A stretch of 5,641 nt of DNA from Rhodospirillaceae bacterium. GTDB lineage: Bacteria; Pseudomonadota; Alphaproteobacteria; UBA828. The notes beneath the pieces are model-generated. The model had not been told where the DNA came from and made no database searches. It saw nothing but the letters and a program-made list of their open reading frames with translations. Of this stretch, positions 1 through 5,641 are shown piece by piece; within the stretch, counting starts at the first letter, position 1; every line of letters starts with the position of its first letter. The stretch covers positions 1 to 5,641 of the forward strand of contig JAPPKP010000342.1 of NCBI GenBank assembly GCA_028819955.1, given 5' to 3'. The position numbers and the translations under genes are program-made.

Positions 1-809
1 GCGTGGTAGGCGGCGATAGCGTCCAGCATCTCGTCGTCCGAGACGCTGACCACACGGGAGCAGCCGGCGAGGATCAGCTCCAGCGCTTCCGGGGAAGGCA
101 CGCGGGTTGCGATTCCGTCGCCCACCACGGTCGTGGACCGGTTGATCGAGATCGGCCGCCTTGCCTCGAAGCTGAGCGCGTAGCAGTTGGCGCCTTCGGC
201 GACCACGCCGACGATCTCGGTCTTGAGCCCGAGCGCATCGCGCACGCCCATCAGCCCGCAGATGCCGGAGCCGAGCCCCACCGGCACATAGACCGCGTCG
301 AGATCGGGCACCGCGGTGAAGAGCTCCAGCGCATAGGTGCCGACTCCGCGCACGAGGCGCTCGTCGAAGGAGGGGACCATCACCAGGTTGCGCTCGGCTG
401 CGAGCGCCTGGGCGTGCTCGTACGCGGCCTCGAAGTCTGCGCCGTGCACCACCAGCTCGCCGCCGAAGGCGCCCATCGCCGCGTTCTTGCCGGCGGCATT
501 GCCCTCCGGCACCACCAGCGTCGCGGCGAGGCCGAGCCGGGTCGCGGCATACGCGATGCTCTGGCCGTGATTGCCCCTGGTGGCGGCGATCACGCCGGCG
601 GCCTCGCCGTGCCGGCGCAGGTCGTCCAAGTAGACGAGGCCGCCCCGCACCTTGAAGGAGCAGATCGGGGTGTGGTTCTCGTGCTTGACCCAGACTTGGC
701 AGCCCGTGCGCTGCGCCAGCAGCGGCCAGGGGATTTGCGGCGTGGGGTCGAGGGTCTCGTGGATGAACGCGGCGGCCTCCTGGAATTCGGCCAGCGTGGG
801 CAGGCGCAT
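1..809 (-). CDS. Threonine dehydratase-like PLP-dependent enzyme (C-terminus cut by window edge)
   Basis: A cytosolic fold-type II PLP enzyme. Relatives deaminate L-threonine (or L-serine) to 2-oxobutyrate (or pyruvate) and ammonia. The 269 codons present begin MRLPTLAEFQEAA. The PLP lysine is K53 in SFKVRGG (residues 51-57). An asparagine loop TRGNHGQS lies at 77-84, and the phosphate-binding loop is GLGSGICG at 178-185 in place of the commoner glycine-rich form. Other family landmarks are the segment VPSF (145-148) and EIVGVV (198-203). Full family members are a little over 300 residues, so perhaps 50 or so are missing; no ACT regulatory domain would be expected at that length. The ATG is supported by AGGGGAG seven bases upstream and by an extended -10 element. 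One oddity is I-C at 49-50 just before SFK, where a small residue such as glycine is usual. Exact substrate is unproven: serine/threonine, 3-hydroxyaspartate or ectoine-pathway substrates are all possible in this superfamily. Confidence 0.9.
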   Translation of the reverse strand, partial: MRLPTLAEFQEAAAFIHETLDPTPQIPWPLLAQRTGCQVWVKHENHTPICSFKVRGGLVYLDDLRRHGEAAGVIAATRGNHGQSIAYAATRLGLAATLVVPEGNAAGKNAAMGAFGGELVVHGADFEAAYEHAQALAAERNLVMVPSFDERLVRGVGTYALELFTAVPDLDAVYVPVGLGSGICGLMGVRDALGLKTEIVGVVAEGANCYALSFEARRPISINRSTTVVGDGIATRVPSPEALELILAGCSRVVSVSDDEMLDAIAAYH

Positions 810-816
810 GGCGGTG

Positions 817-823
817 CTCCCCT
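817..823 (-). promoter_or_regulatory. Ribosome binding site of the dehydratase
   Basis: Read on the minus strand this is AGGGGAG, a strong match to the anti-Shine-Dalgarno sequence, ending seven bases before the ATG whose complement is at 807-809. It decides the start of the dehydratase gene, which otherwise has no competing start with a good site. Confidence 0.75.
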
Positions 824-839
824 GGGTCGGTGGCGGCGC

Positions 840-848
840 ACTATAGCA
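840..848 (-). promoter_or_regulatory. Extended -10 promoter for the dehydratase
   Basis: On the minus strand the bases read TGCTATAGT, that is TG-N followed by TATAGT, one mismatch from TATAAT. Transcription would start near base 833, giving a leader of about 24 bases that contains the ribosome binding site. No good -35 hexamer is visible; the place where it would lie (about 862-868) is occupied by the right arm of a GC-rich inverted repeat. Extended -10 promoters can work without a strong -35. The element was judged by eye only. Confidence 0.55.
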
Positions 849-849
849 G

Positions 850-873
850 GCGCGCGCCCTTTCAGGCGCGCGC
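850..873. repeat. Perfect 9-bp inverted repeat, possible operator
   Basis: GCGCGCGCC (850-858) and GGCGCGCGC (865-873) are exact reverse complements separated by the six bases CTTTCA. It lies just upstream of the dehydratase -10 element, across the spacer and -35 position, and therefore outside the predicted transcript. It could be an operator for a dimeric regulator. It is not followed by a T run on either strand, so an intrinsic terminator is unlikely. GC-rich sequence makes short palindromes commoner by chance, which limits confidence in a function. Confidence 0.4.
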
Positions 874-1044
874 GGCCCAAGTTGCGCGATCCTGTCGGGG
901 TGGCGCGCCCCGGTCATCGCTCCACGTCGGGTTCCCTCGCCTCACCCTGGTCTTCTCCACCCCAGAAGCGGAGAGCCGCCATGGCCGGATGCTGTGGCCG
1001 GCCCACTGTTCGCAGGCTATTGTGTGTGTGCGAGACGGGGATAA

Positions 1045-1389
1045 ATGGCCATGGAAGTGACCTGCGAACGGCGAGACGGCGTCCTGTGGTTCTACATGAG
1101 CGGCCGCATCAATATTCTCAATGCCACGCGGTTCGAGGAGACAGTCGCAAATGCGATCGAGGATGGCGACCGGGCGTTGATTCTGGACCTTGAGAACCTG
1201 GTCTACATCAGCAGCGCGGGCCTCTACGCCGTACTCAGGATCGCAAAGATCATGTGGCAACGCGATGCGGCGTTCGCGTTGTGCGCACTGTCGGATTCCG
1301 TCCATCTGGTCTTCGAGAGGATCGGCTTCACCAAGATTATGGGGATCCATTCGACCAGGGCCGAGGCACTGGCGTCCCTCGAAGGCTGA
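1045..1389 (+). CDS. STAS-domain protein, anti-sigma factor antagonist type
   Basis: A 114-residue protein made up of one STAS domain, the usual length for SpoIIAA/RsbV-type antagonists. In that family the unphosphorylated protein binds an anti-sigma factor kinase and frees the sigma factor. The N-terminal strand pair GVLWFYMSGRINILNA (residues 12-27) leads to the core strand ALILDLENLVYISSAGL (44-60). By alignment with the DSSGL motif of SpoIIAA, Ser57 in ISSAGL is the likely phosphorylation site. A second half with a Val-His-Leu-Val-Phe helix (86-90) and IGFTKIMGIH (93-102) is also typical. The start is ATG at 1045, with an alternative two codons later at 1051; GGGG at 1037-1040 is close to the first and better placed for the second. 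An in-frame TAA sits just before 1045, so the gene cannot extend upstream. TATTGT at 1018-1023 is a weak -10 candidate. No kinase, phosphatase or sigma gene is adjacent, so its partner is unknown. Confidence 0.85.
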   Translation: MAMEVTCERRDGVLWFYMSGRINILNATRFEETVANAIEDGDRALILDLENLVYISSAGLYAVLRIAKIMWQRDAAFALCALSDSVHLVFERIGFTKIMGIHSTRAEALASLEG

Positions 1390-1487
1390 ACCAGCGGCCA
1401 AGTATCCACTCGCGCGGCTCGGGGGCATCGCGGGACGCGCCCAACGCCGTCGGTGCCGCCTCTTCGCACTGATGCGGCGCCATGGGG

Positions 1488-1493
1488 TATGAT
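1488..1493 (+). promoter_or_regulatory. Candidate -10 element upstream of the oxidoreductase
   Basis: TATGAT matches TATAAT at five of six positions. A start near base 1500 would give a leader of about 74 bases to the ATG at 1574. The upstream -35 is poor: TTCGCA at 1463-1468 matches four of six positions of TTGACA, but the 19-base spacer is long. No terminator is visible after the STAS gene, so read-through from it is an alternative. Confidence 0.35.
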
Positions 1494-1516
1494 GGCGCAG
1501 CGACCGCGTATGCCCC

Positions 1517-1533
1517 GGCCGCCGGTTGCGGCC
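1517..1533 (+). repeat. Small inverted repeat in the oxidoreductase leader
   Basis: GGCCGC (1517-1522) and GCGGCC (1528-1533) are perfect complements around the five-base loop CGGTT. If transcription begins near 1500, the hairpin lies in the 5' leader about 40 bases before the start codon. There is no following T run, so it does not look like a terminator or a complete attenuator. It may be incidental in such GC-rich sequence. Confidence 0.3.
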
Positions 1534-1563
1534 TAGCCCCAAGGACAATCGGACGCCGAGGAC

Positions 1564-1568
1564 AGGAA
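1564..1568 (+). promoter_or_regulatory. Ribosome binding site deciding the oxidoreductase start
   Basis: AGGAA ends five bases before the ATG at 1574, and a second AGGA lies at 1559-1562. This favours ATG 1574 over the in-frame upstream TTG at 1526, which falls in the loop of an inverted repeat, lacks a ribosome binding site and would add 16 residues of low-complexity, non-family sequence. Confidence 0.7.
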
Positions 1569-1573
1569 TAGCG

Positions 1574-4500
1574 ATGACGCTCGCCGCAGTCTCACTCGAC
1601 GACAAGTACGCCGCCTGGTCGGGCGAGGTCTACATGACCGGCACCCAGGCGCTGGTCAGGCTGCCGATGATGCAGCAGCTGCGCGACGAGGCGGCGGGGC
1701 TGGACACCGCCTGCATGATCTCGGGCTATCGCGGCTCGCCGCTCGGCAACTTCGACCGGGCGCTCTGGCAGGCGCGGCCGTTCATCGAGAAGCACGGCGT
1801 GCAATTCAAGCCAGGCGTCAACGAGGACACGGCGGCGACCGCGCTCTGGGGCACGCAGCAGGTCGGGCTCTTCCCCGGTGCCAGGCACGACGGCGTCTTC
1901 GCCATCTGGTACGGCAAGGGGCCGGGGGTCGACCGCACGATCGACGTCTTCAAGCACGCCAATCTCGCCGGCACGGCGGCCCATGGCGGCGTGCTTGCGC
2001 TGGCCGGCGACGACCACGTCTGCGCCTCGTCGACGACGGCGCACCAGAGCGAGTTCAACTTCGTGAGCGCCACCATGCCGGTGATCAACCCGGCCGGCGT
2101 ACAGGAGTTTCTGGACTACGGACTGCACGGCTGGGGGCTCTCGCGCTACGCCGGCCTCTGGGTCGGCTTCATCTGCATCGCCGAGACCGTGGACAGCTCG
2201 GCCATCGTCTCGGTGGACCCGCACCGGGTCGCCGTCGTCGCGCCCGAAGACCACGTGCTGCCTGTGGGCGGGCTCAACATCCGCTGGCCGGACACGCCGC
2301 TCGACCAGGAGGAGCGCCTGCTTGAGCACAAGCTCGATGCCGCACGCGCCTATGCCCGCGCGAACAGGCTCGACCGCACCGTGATCGACGGGCCGGGGCG
2401 CAGGCTCGGCATCGTGACCACCGGCAAATCCTATCTCGACGTGCGCCAGGCGCTGGACGATCTCGGCATCGACGAGGGCGCGGCGCGGCGGCTCGGGCTC
2501 GCGCTCTACAAGGTCGGCATGAGCTGGCCGCTGGAGCCCGACGGCATCAGGCGCTTCGCCGGCGGGCTCGAAGAGATCCTGGTGGTCGAGGAGAAGCGGG
2601 ACTTCATCGAGGGCCAGATCAAGGAGCTGCTCTACAATCTGCCGGCGAGCGCGCGGCCCCGTGTCATCGGCAAGTGCGACGAGGACGGGCGCCCGCTGCT
2701 CCGCGCCTCGGGCGAGCTCGACCCCGGCGGGGTGGCGCAGACGCTCGCAGAGCGGCTCCTGCGCCTCGGTGGAGCCGAGGGCATCGACGCGCGCCTCGCC
2801 CATTTGCGAGCGCTGTGGGCGGAGAGCGCCGCCGGGGAGCCTGCGGCGATGGAGCGGGTGCCTTACTTCTGCTCGGGCTGCCCGCACAACTCATCGACCA
2901 AGGTGCCGGAGGGAAGCCGCGCGCTCGCCGGCATCGGCTGCCACTACATGGCGCAGTGGATGGACCGCGAGACCGATACCTACACACACATGGGCGGCGA
3001 AGGCGCCAACTGGATCGGGCAAGCGCCTTTTACCGAGACCGAGCACATCTTCCAGAACATCGGCGACGGCACCTATTTCCACTCCGGCATTCTCGCGATC
3101 CGGGCCGCTGTCGCCGCCAACGTCAACATGACCTACAAGATTCTCTACAATGACGCGGTGGCGATGACCGGCGGCCAGCCGATGGACGGCCCGCTCTCGG
3201 TCCAGCGCGTGACCCGCCAAGTCCAGGCGGAGGGCGTCGGCCGCATCGCGGTGGTCACCGACCAGCCCGAGAAATACCCCTTCGACGGGCAGTTCGCGGA
3301 GGGTGTGACGATCCATCACCGGGACGAGCTGGACCAGGTGCAGCGCGATCTGCGCCAATGGGAAGGCGTGTCCGCCATCGTCTACGACCAGATGTGCGCG
3401 ACCGAGAAGCGGCGCCGGCGCAAGCGCGGCCTGCTGGAAGACCCGGACTGGCGGGTCATCATCAACCCGGACGTGTGTGAGGGCTGCGGCGATTGCGGCG
3501 TGCAGTCGAATTGCCTCTCGGTGGTGCCGCTGGAGACCGAGTTCGGGCGCAAGCGTGCCATCGACCAGTCTGCCTGCAACAAGGACTTCTCCTGTATCAA
3601 GGGCTTCTGCCCGAGCTTCGTGCTGGTGAAGGGCGGGAAGCGGCGCGCGGGCGCGTCCGAGGGCGTCTCCGAGCGGCCGATCGCCGCGCTGCCCGAGCCC
3701 CAGCGTCCCTCCTGTACCGAGCCCTACGGCATCCTGCTGGCGGGTGTGGGCGGCACCGGGATCGTCACCCTCGCAGCGCTTCTGGGCACGGCGGCGCGGC
3801 TCGAAGGCAAGGGCGCCACGGTGCTCGACAAGGCCGGCCTCGCCCAGAAGTACGGGGCCGTCACCAGCCATATCCGCATCGCCGAGCGGCCCGAGGACCT
3901 CCACGCGGTCCGTATTGCCGCGGGCGGCGCCAGGCTGCTGCTGGGCGTCGACCGGGTGGTGGCCGCGAGCCGCGAGTCGGTGACGCGGCTCGACAAGAGC
4001 GCCTCCCACGCGGTGGTCAACGGCGGTCCGATCACGACCGGAGACTTTACCCGCGCGCCCGACCTCGAATTCCCCGGTGCGCAGCTCGAAGGCGTGATCG
4101 GGGCGGCGGCGCGCACGCTCGACGTCGTGGACGCGACCCGCCTGGCGACGGCGCTGGTCGGCGATGCCGTCTACACCAACTTGTTTCTCTTGGGATTCGC
4201 CTATCAGCGCGGCCTGCTCCCGCTCGGCGCGGACGCCATCGAGCGGGCGATCACGCTCAACGGGGTCGCGGTGGAGGCCAACCAGCGCGCATTCCGCTGG
4301 GGCCGTGCCGCCGCGCACGATGCCGATGCGGTCGCCGCGGCTGCGGCCGAGACCGGCACCCTGCCCCGGGAGCCGCAGGCGCAGAGCCTGGACGCACTGG
4401 TCGAGCGCTGCGCCTCAGACCTCCGGGCCTATCAGAACACGGCGCTCGCCACCCGCTACCGCGCCCTGGTGGGCCGCGCGCGGGAGGCCGAGCGGGCGCG

Positions 4501-5044
4501 GGCGCCAGGCCGCGAAGGGTTCGGTGAGGCGGTCGCGCGCGCCTATCACAAGCTGCTCGCCTACAAGGACGAATACGAGGTCGCCCGGCTCTACACCGAC
4601 GGCCGCTTCCACCGGCAGGTGGCGGCGGAGTTCGAGGGCCCGGTCGGGCTCCGGTTCAGCATGGCGCCGCCGCTCATCGCCGGGCGCGACCCCGCGACAG
4701 GCCACCTGAAGAAGCGCCTCTTTGGCCCCTGGATGCTTCCGGCCTTCGGTCTGCTGGCCAAGTTTAAGGGTCTGCGCGGAACCCCGCTCGACATCTTCGG
4801 CTACAGCGCCGAGCGGCGCCGGGAGCGCGCGCTGATCGGCGAGTACGAGGCGACGGTGGAGACGCTGCTCGCCAGCCTCGAGTCGGACAACCACGGACTC
4901 GCCGTGGAGATCGCGGAGGTGCCGCTCGCCATGCGGGGCTTCGGCCACGTGAAGGAGGCCAACATCGCCTGCGCGAAGGAGCGCGAGGCCGAGCTGCTGT
5001 CAGCCTTCCGCGCCCCTGTGCCGCAGGTCAGCGCCGCAGAATAG
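1574..5044 (+). CDS. Indolepyruvate ferredoxin oxidoreductase, fused IorA-IorB type
   Basis: A 1156-residue thiamine-diphosphate and Fe-S enzyme. Known relatives oxidatively decarboxylate aryl pyruvates (indolepyruvate, phenylpyruvate) to the aryl-acetyl-CoA plus CO2, passing electrons to ferredoxin. Order of parts: an N-terminal pyrimidine-binding domain with SGYRGSPLG (50-58) and the glutamate motif NED (83-85); a transketolase-C-like middle domain from about 279; a TPP-binding domain from about 430 with CSGCPHN (433-439), GDGTYFHSG (497-505) and Asn526; an Fe-S segment with Cys 635, 638, 641, 647, 668, 674 and 679; an IorB-like gamma domain from about 715 starting GILLAGVGGTGIVT; and a C-terminal region from about 935 matching the extra domain (DUF6537) of this fused proteobacterial family. 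Archaeal enzymes split these parts into IorA and IorB and lack that tail. The frame is intact throughout and the length is normal for the fused family. No ferredoxin, CoA ligase or aromatic-degradation gene is adjacent, so the physiological substrate is inferred from family only. Confidence 0.93.
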   Translation: MTLAAVSLDDKYAAWSGEVYMTGTQALVRLPMMQQLRDEAAGLDTACMISGYRGSPLGNFDRALWQARPFIEKHGVQFKPGVNEDTAATALWGTQQVGLFPGARHDGVFAIWYGKGPGVDRTIDVFKHANLAGTAAHGGVLALAGDDHVCASSTTAHQSEFNFVSATMPVINPAGVQEFLDYGLHGWGLSRYAGLWVGFICIAETVDSSAIVSVDPHRVAVVAPEDHVLPVGGLNIRWPDTPLDQEERLLEHKLDAARAYARANRLDRTVIDGPGRRLGIVTTGKSYLDVRQALDDLGIDEGAARRLGLALYKVGMSWPLEPDGIRRFAGGLEEILVVEEKRDFIEGQIKELLYNLPASARPRVIGKCDEDGRPLLRASGELDPGGVAQTLAERLLRLGGAEGIDARLAHLRALWAESAAGEPAAMERVPYFCSGCPHNSSTKVPEGSRALAGIGCHYMAQWMDRETDTYTHMGGEGANWIGQAPFTETEHIFQNIGDGTYFHSGILAIRAAVAANVNMTYKILYNDAVAMTGGQPMDGPLSVQRVTRQVQAEGVGRIAVVTDQPEKYPFDGQFAEGVTIHHRDELDQVQRDLRQWEGVSAIVYDQMCATEKRRRRKRGLLEDPDWRVIINPDVCEGCGDCGVQSNCLSVVPLETEFGRKRAIDQSACNKDFSCIKGFCPSFVLVKGGKRRAGASEGVSERPIAALPEPQRPSCTEPYGILLAGVGGTGIVTLAALLGTAARLEGKGATVLDKAGLAQKYGAVTSHIRIAERPEDLHAVRIAAGGARLLLGVDRVVAASRESVTRLDKSASHAVVNGGPITTGDFTRAPDLEFPGAQLEGVIGAAARTLDVVDATRLATALVGDAVYTNLFLLGFAYQRGLLPLGADAIERAITLNGVAVEANQRAFRWGRAAAHDADAVAAAAAETGTLPREPQAQSLDALVERCASDLRAYQNTALATRYRALVGRAREAERARAPGREGFGEAVARAYHKLLAYKDEYEVARLYTDGRFHRQVAAEFEGPVGLRFSMAPPLIAGRDPATGHLKKRLFGPWMLPAFGLLAKFKGLRGTPLDIFGYSAERRRERALIGEYEATVETLLASLESDNHGLAVEIAEVPLAMRGFGHVKEANIACAKEREAELLSAFRAPVPQVSAAE

Positions 5045-5060
5045 CTCACCCGTCGGTTGC

Positions 5061-5495
5061 CTACGCCGCGGCGGCCTTCAGCGCCTCCCGTGCGAGCGCA
5101 TCGGCGCGCTCGTTCTCCGGGTTGCCGGCGTGGCCCCGCACCCAGTGCCAGCTCACGTCGTGGCCTTGGACCAGCGCATCGAGAGCCTCCCACAGGTCGC
5201 GGTTCTTGACCGGCGCCTTTGACGCGGTGCGCCAGCCTCTGGCCTTCCAGCCGGGCAGCCACCGGGTGATCCCGTCCTTCACGTAGGTGCTGTCTGTATA
5301 CAGCGCGACGCTTGAGGAGACCTTGAGCGCCTCCAGCGCCCGGATCGCAGCCGTAAGTTCCATGCGGTTGTTGGTGGTCTCAGGCGCCGCCCCGCTGATC
5401 TCGCGCCGGTGCGCACCGTAGAGCAGCACCGCGCCCCAGCCGCCCGGTCCCGGATTGCCGCTGCAGGCGCCGTCGGTATAGATCGCGACGGTCAC
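5061..5495 (-). CDS. rnhA: Ribonuclease HI
   Basis: Cytosolic endonuclease that cuts the RNA strand of RNA-DNA hybrids, removing R-loops and Okazaki primers. The 144-residue protein opens with the family signature [19 protein letters not shown] (residues 6-24). The four catalytic carboxylates are all present: Asp8, Glu46 (in RMELTAAI), Asp68 (in YTDSTYV) and Asp132 (in NERADALA). His122 in [11 protein letters not shown] matches the catalytic histidine of the E. coli enzyme. The basic handle for hybrid binding is at about 78-98 ([13 protein letters not shown] onward). The length is slightly under that of E. coli (155). Translation starts at GTG, whose first base precedes the TGA stop of thrB in a four-base GTGA overlap; no strong ribosome binding site is seen, so translational coupling to thrB is likely. 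The C-terminus ends in an alanine run. It converges on the oxidoreductase gene with 16 bases between the stops. Confidence 0.97.
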   Translation of the reverse strand: MTVAIYTDGACSGNPGPGGWGAVLLYGAHRREISGAAPETTNNRMELTAAIRALEALKVSSSVALYTDSTYVKDGITRWLPGWKARGWRTASKAPVKNRDLWEALDALVQGHDVSWHWVRGHAGNPENERADALAREALKAAAA

Positions 5496-5641
5496 GGCTC
5501 GATGCCGTAGGCGCCTGGGCCCGAGACGCCGCGGTGGAAGCGGAGCTTGTGCAGGTACTCGCGCGGGTCCTTGGGTTTGACCAAGGCGCCGTCCACCTGG
5601 TTGATCCAGTCGTAGAGGCGGGTGAGCAGGAAGCGCAGCGC
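5492..5641 (-). CDS. thrB: Homoserine kinase, C-terminal end (start lies beyond the window)
   Basis: Only the last 49 codons are present, read from the right edge to the TGA at 5492-5494. They translate to [14 protein letters not shown], then [20 protein letters not shown] and a short tail ending AYGIEP. This is the C-terminal pattern of the homoserine kinase type with an aminoglycoside-phosphotransferase fold, found in Alphaproteobacteria and pseudomonads, not of the GHMP-fold ThrB of E. coli. The enzyme phosphorylates L-homoserine with ATP, the step before threonine synthase. The stop overlaps the GTG start of rnhA by four bases, and this thrB-rnhA order is common in Alphaproteobacteria, which supports the call despite the short stretch. 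The catalytic residues lie outside the window and cannot be checked. Confidence 0.85.
   Translation of the reverse strand, partial: ALRFLLTRLYDWINQVDGALVKPKDPREYLHKLRFHRGVSGPGAYGIEP

Noticed and set aside
982..1001. Direct repeat TGGCCGG at 982-988 and 995-1001 upstream of the STAS gene
   Set aside because: Seven-base repeats of GC-only character are expected by chance here, and the position relative to a promoter is unclear.
1020..1031. (TG)5 tract just upstream of the STAS gene as a phase-variation switch
   Set aside because: Five units is short for slippage, and an in-frame TAA at 1042-1044 just before the STAS start prevents any fusion to an upstream frame. It could at most alter promoter spacing.
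3..1193. Long plus-strand open frame of 396 codons opposite the dehydratase
   Set aside because: It is the antisense shadow of a gene with clear family motifs, is rich in Arg, Gly, His and Ala as GC-rich shadows are, and resembles no family I know.
981..1193. ATG at 981 preceded by GGAGAG, opening a 70-codon frame that overlaps the STAS gene
   Set aside because: The start context is good, but the peptide has no recognisable features, most of it runs out of frame through the STAS coding region, and the STAS gene has its own start. Ribosome profiling would settle it.
1526..1573. Upstream TTG start that would lengthen the oxidoreductase by 16 residues
   Set aside because: It has no ribosome binding site, the added residues are not family-like, and ATG 1574 has AGGAA at the right distance.
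862..1605. Minus-strand open frame of 247 codons across the STAS gene and both flanking gaps
   Set aside because: No family resemblance; it spans two intergenic regions and lies antisense to a recognisable STAS domain.
2891..4318. Minus-strand open frame of 475 codons, with further long frames on both strands inside the oxidoreductase gene
   Set aside because: Codon-position GC bias in one long true gene keeps other frames open. None of these translations shows a domain or motif, while the plus-strand frame has motifs over its full length.

Overview
The window is G+C-rich, roughly two thirds by eye. It reads as ordinary chromosomal DNA of an alphaproteobacterium. The best taxonomic clue is the pair at the right end: an aminoglycoside-phosphotransferase-type homoserine kinase whose stop codon overlaps the start of RNase HI (thrB-rnhA). 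I know this arrangement, usually behind ispH, from Alphaproteobacteria. The class assignment is inference, and nothing in the sequence fixes a genus. There are no transposases, integrases, tRNAs, CRISPR repeats, phage genes or other signs of transfer.

Layout from left to right. (1) Bases 1-809, minus strand: a fold-type II PLP enzyme of the threonine dehydratase family, cut at its C-terminal end by the window edge. (2) Bases 810-1044: a divergent intergenic region with a good extended -10 promoter for the dehydratase and a perfect 9-bp inverted repeat immediately upstream of it. (3) Bases 1045-1389, plus strand: a small stand-alone STAS-domain protein of the anti-sigma factor antagonist type. 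(4) Bases 1390-1573: an intergenic region with a candidate -10 element, a small hairpin and a ribosome binding site. (5) Bases 1574-5044, plus strand: a very large fused indolepyruvate ferredoxin oxidoreductase with IorA-like and IorB-like parts, Fe-S cysteines and a C-terminal extra domain. It takes up about 60 percent of the window. (6) Bases 5061-5495, minus strand: RNase HI (rnhA), convergent with the oxidoreductase across only 16 bases. (7) Bases 5492-5641, minus strand: the C-terminal 49 codons of homoserine kinase (thrB), overlapping rnhA by four bases.

How the genes relate. thrB and rnhA are an evident co-transcribed, translationally coupled pair. The other genes appear to be separate transcription units. 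The dehydratase makes a 2-oxo acid from threonine or serine, thrB works in threonine synthesis, and the oxidoreductase consumes 2-oxo acids, in known relatives aryl pyruvates. A metabolic theme around amino acids and 2-oxo acids is therefore visible, but the gene orientations do not support a single operon. I found no convincing new system here. The points worth a second look are the seven-cysteine Fe-S motif and the context of the fused oxidoreductase, the orphan STAS protein, and the inverted repeat over the dehydratase promoter.
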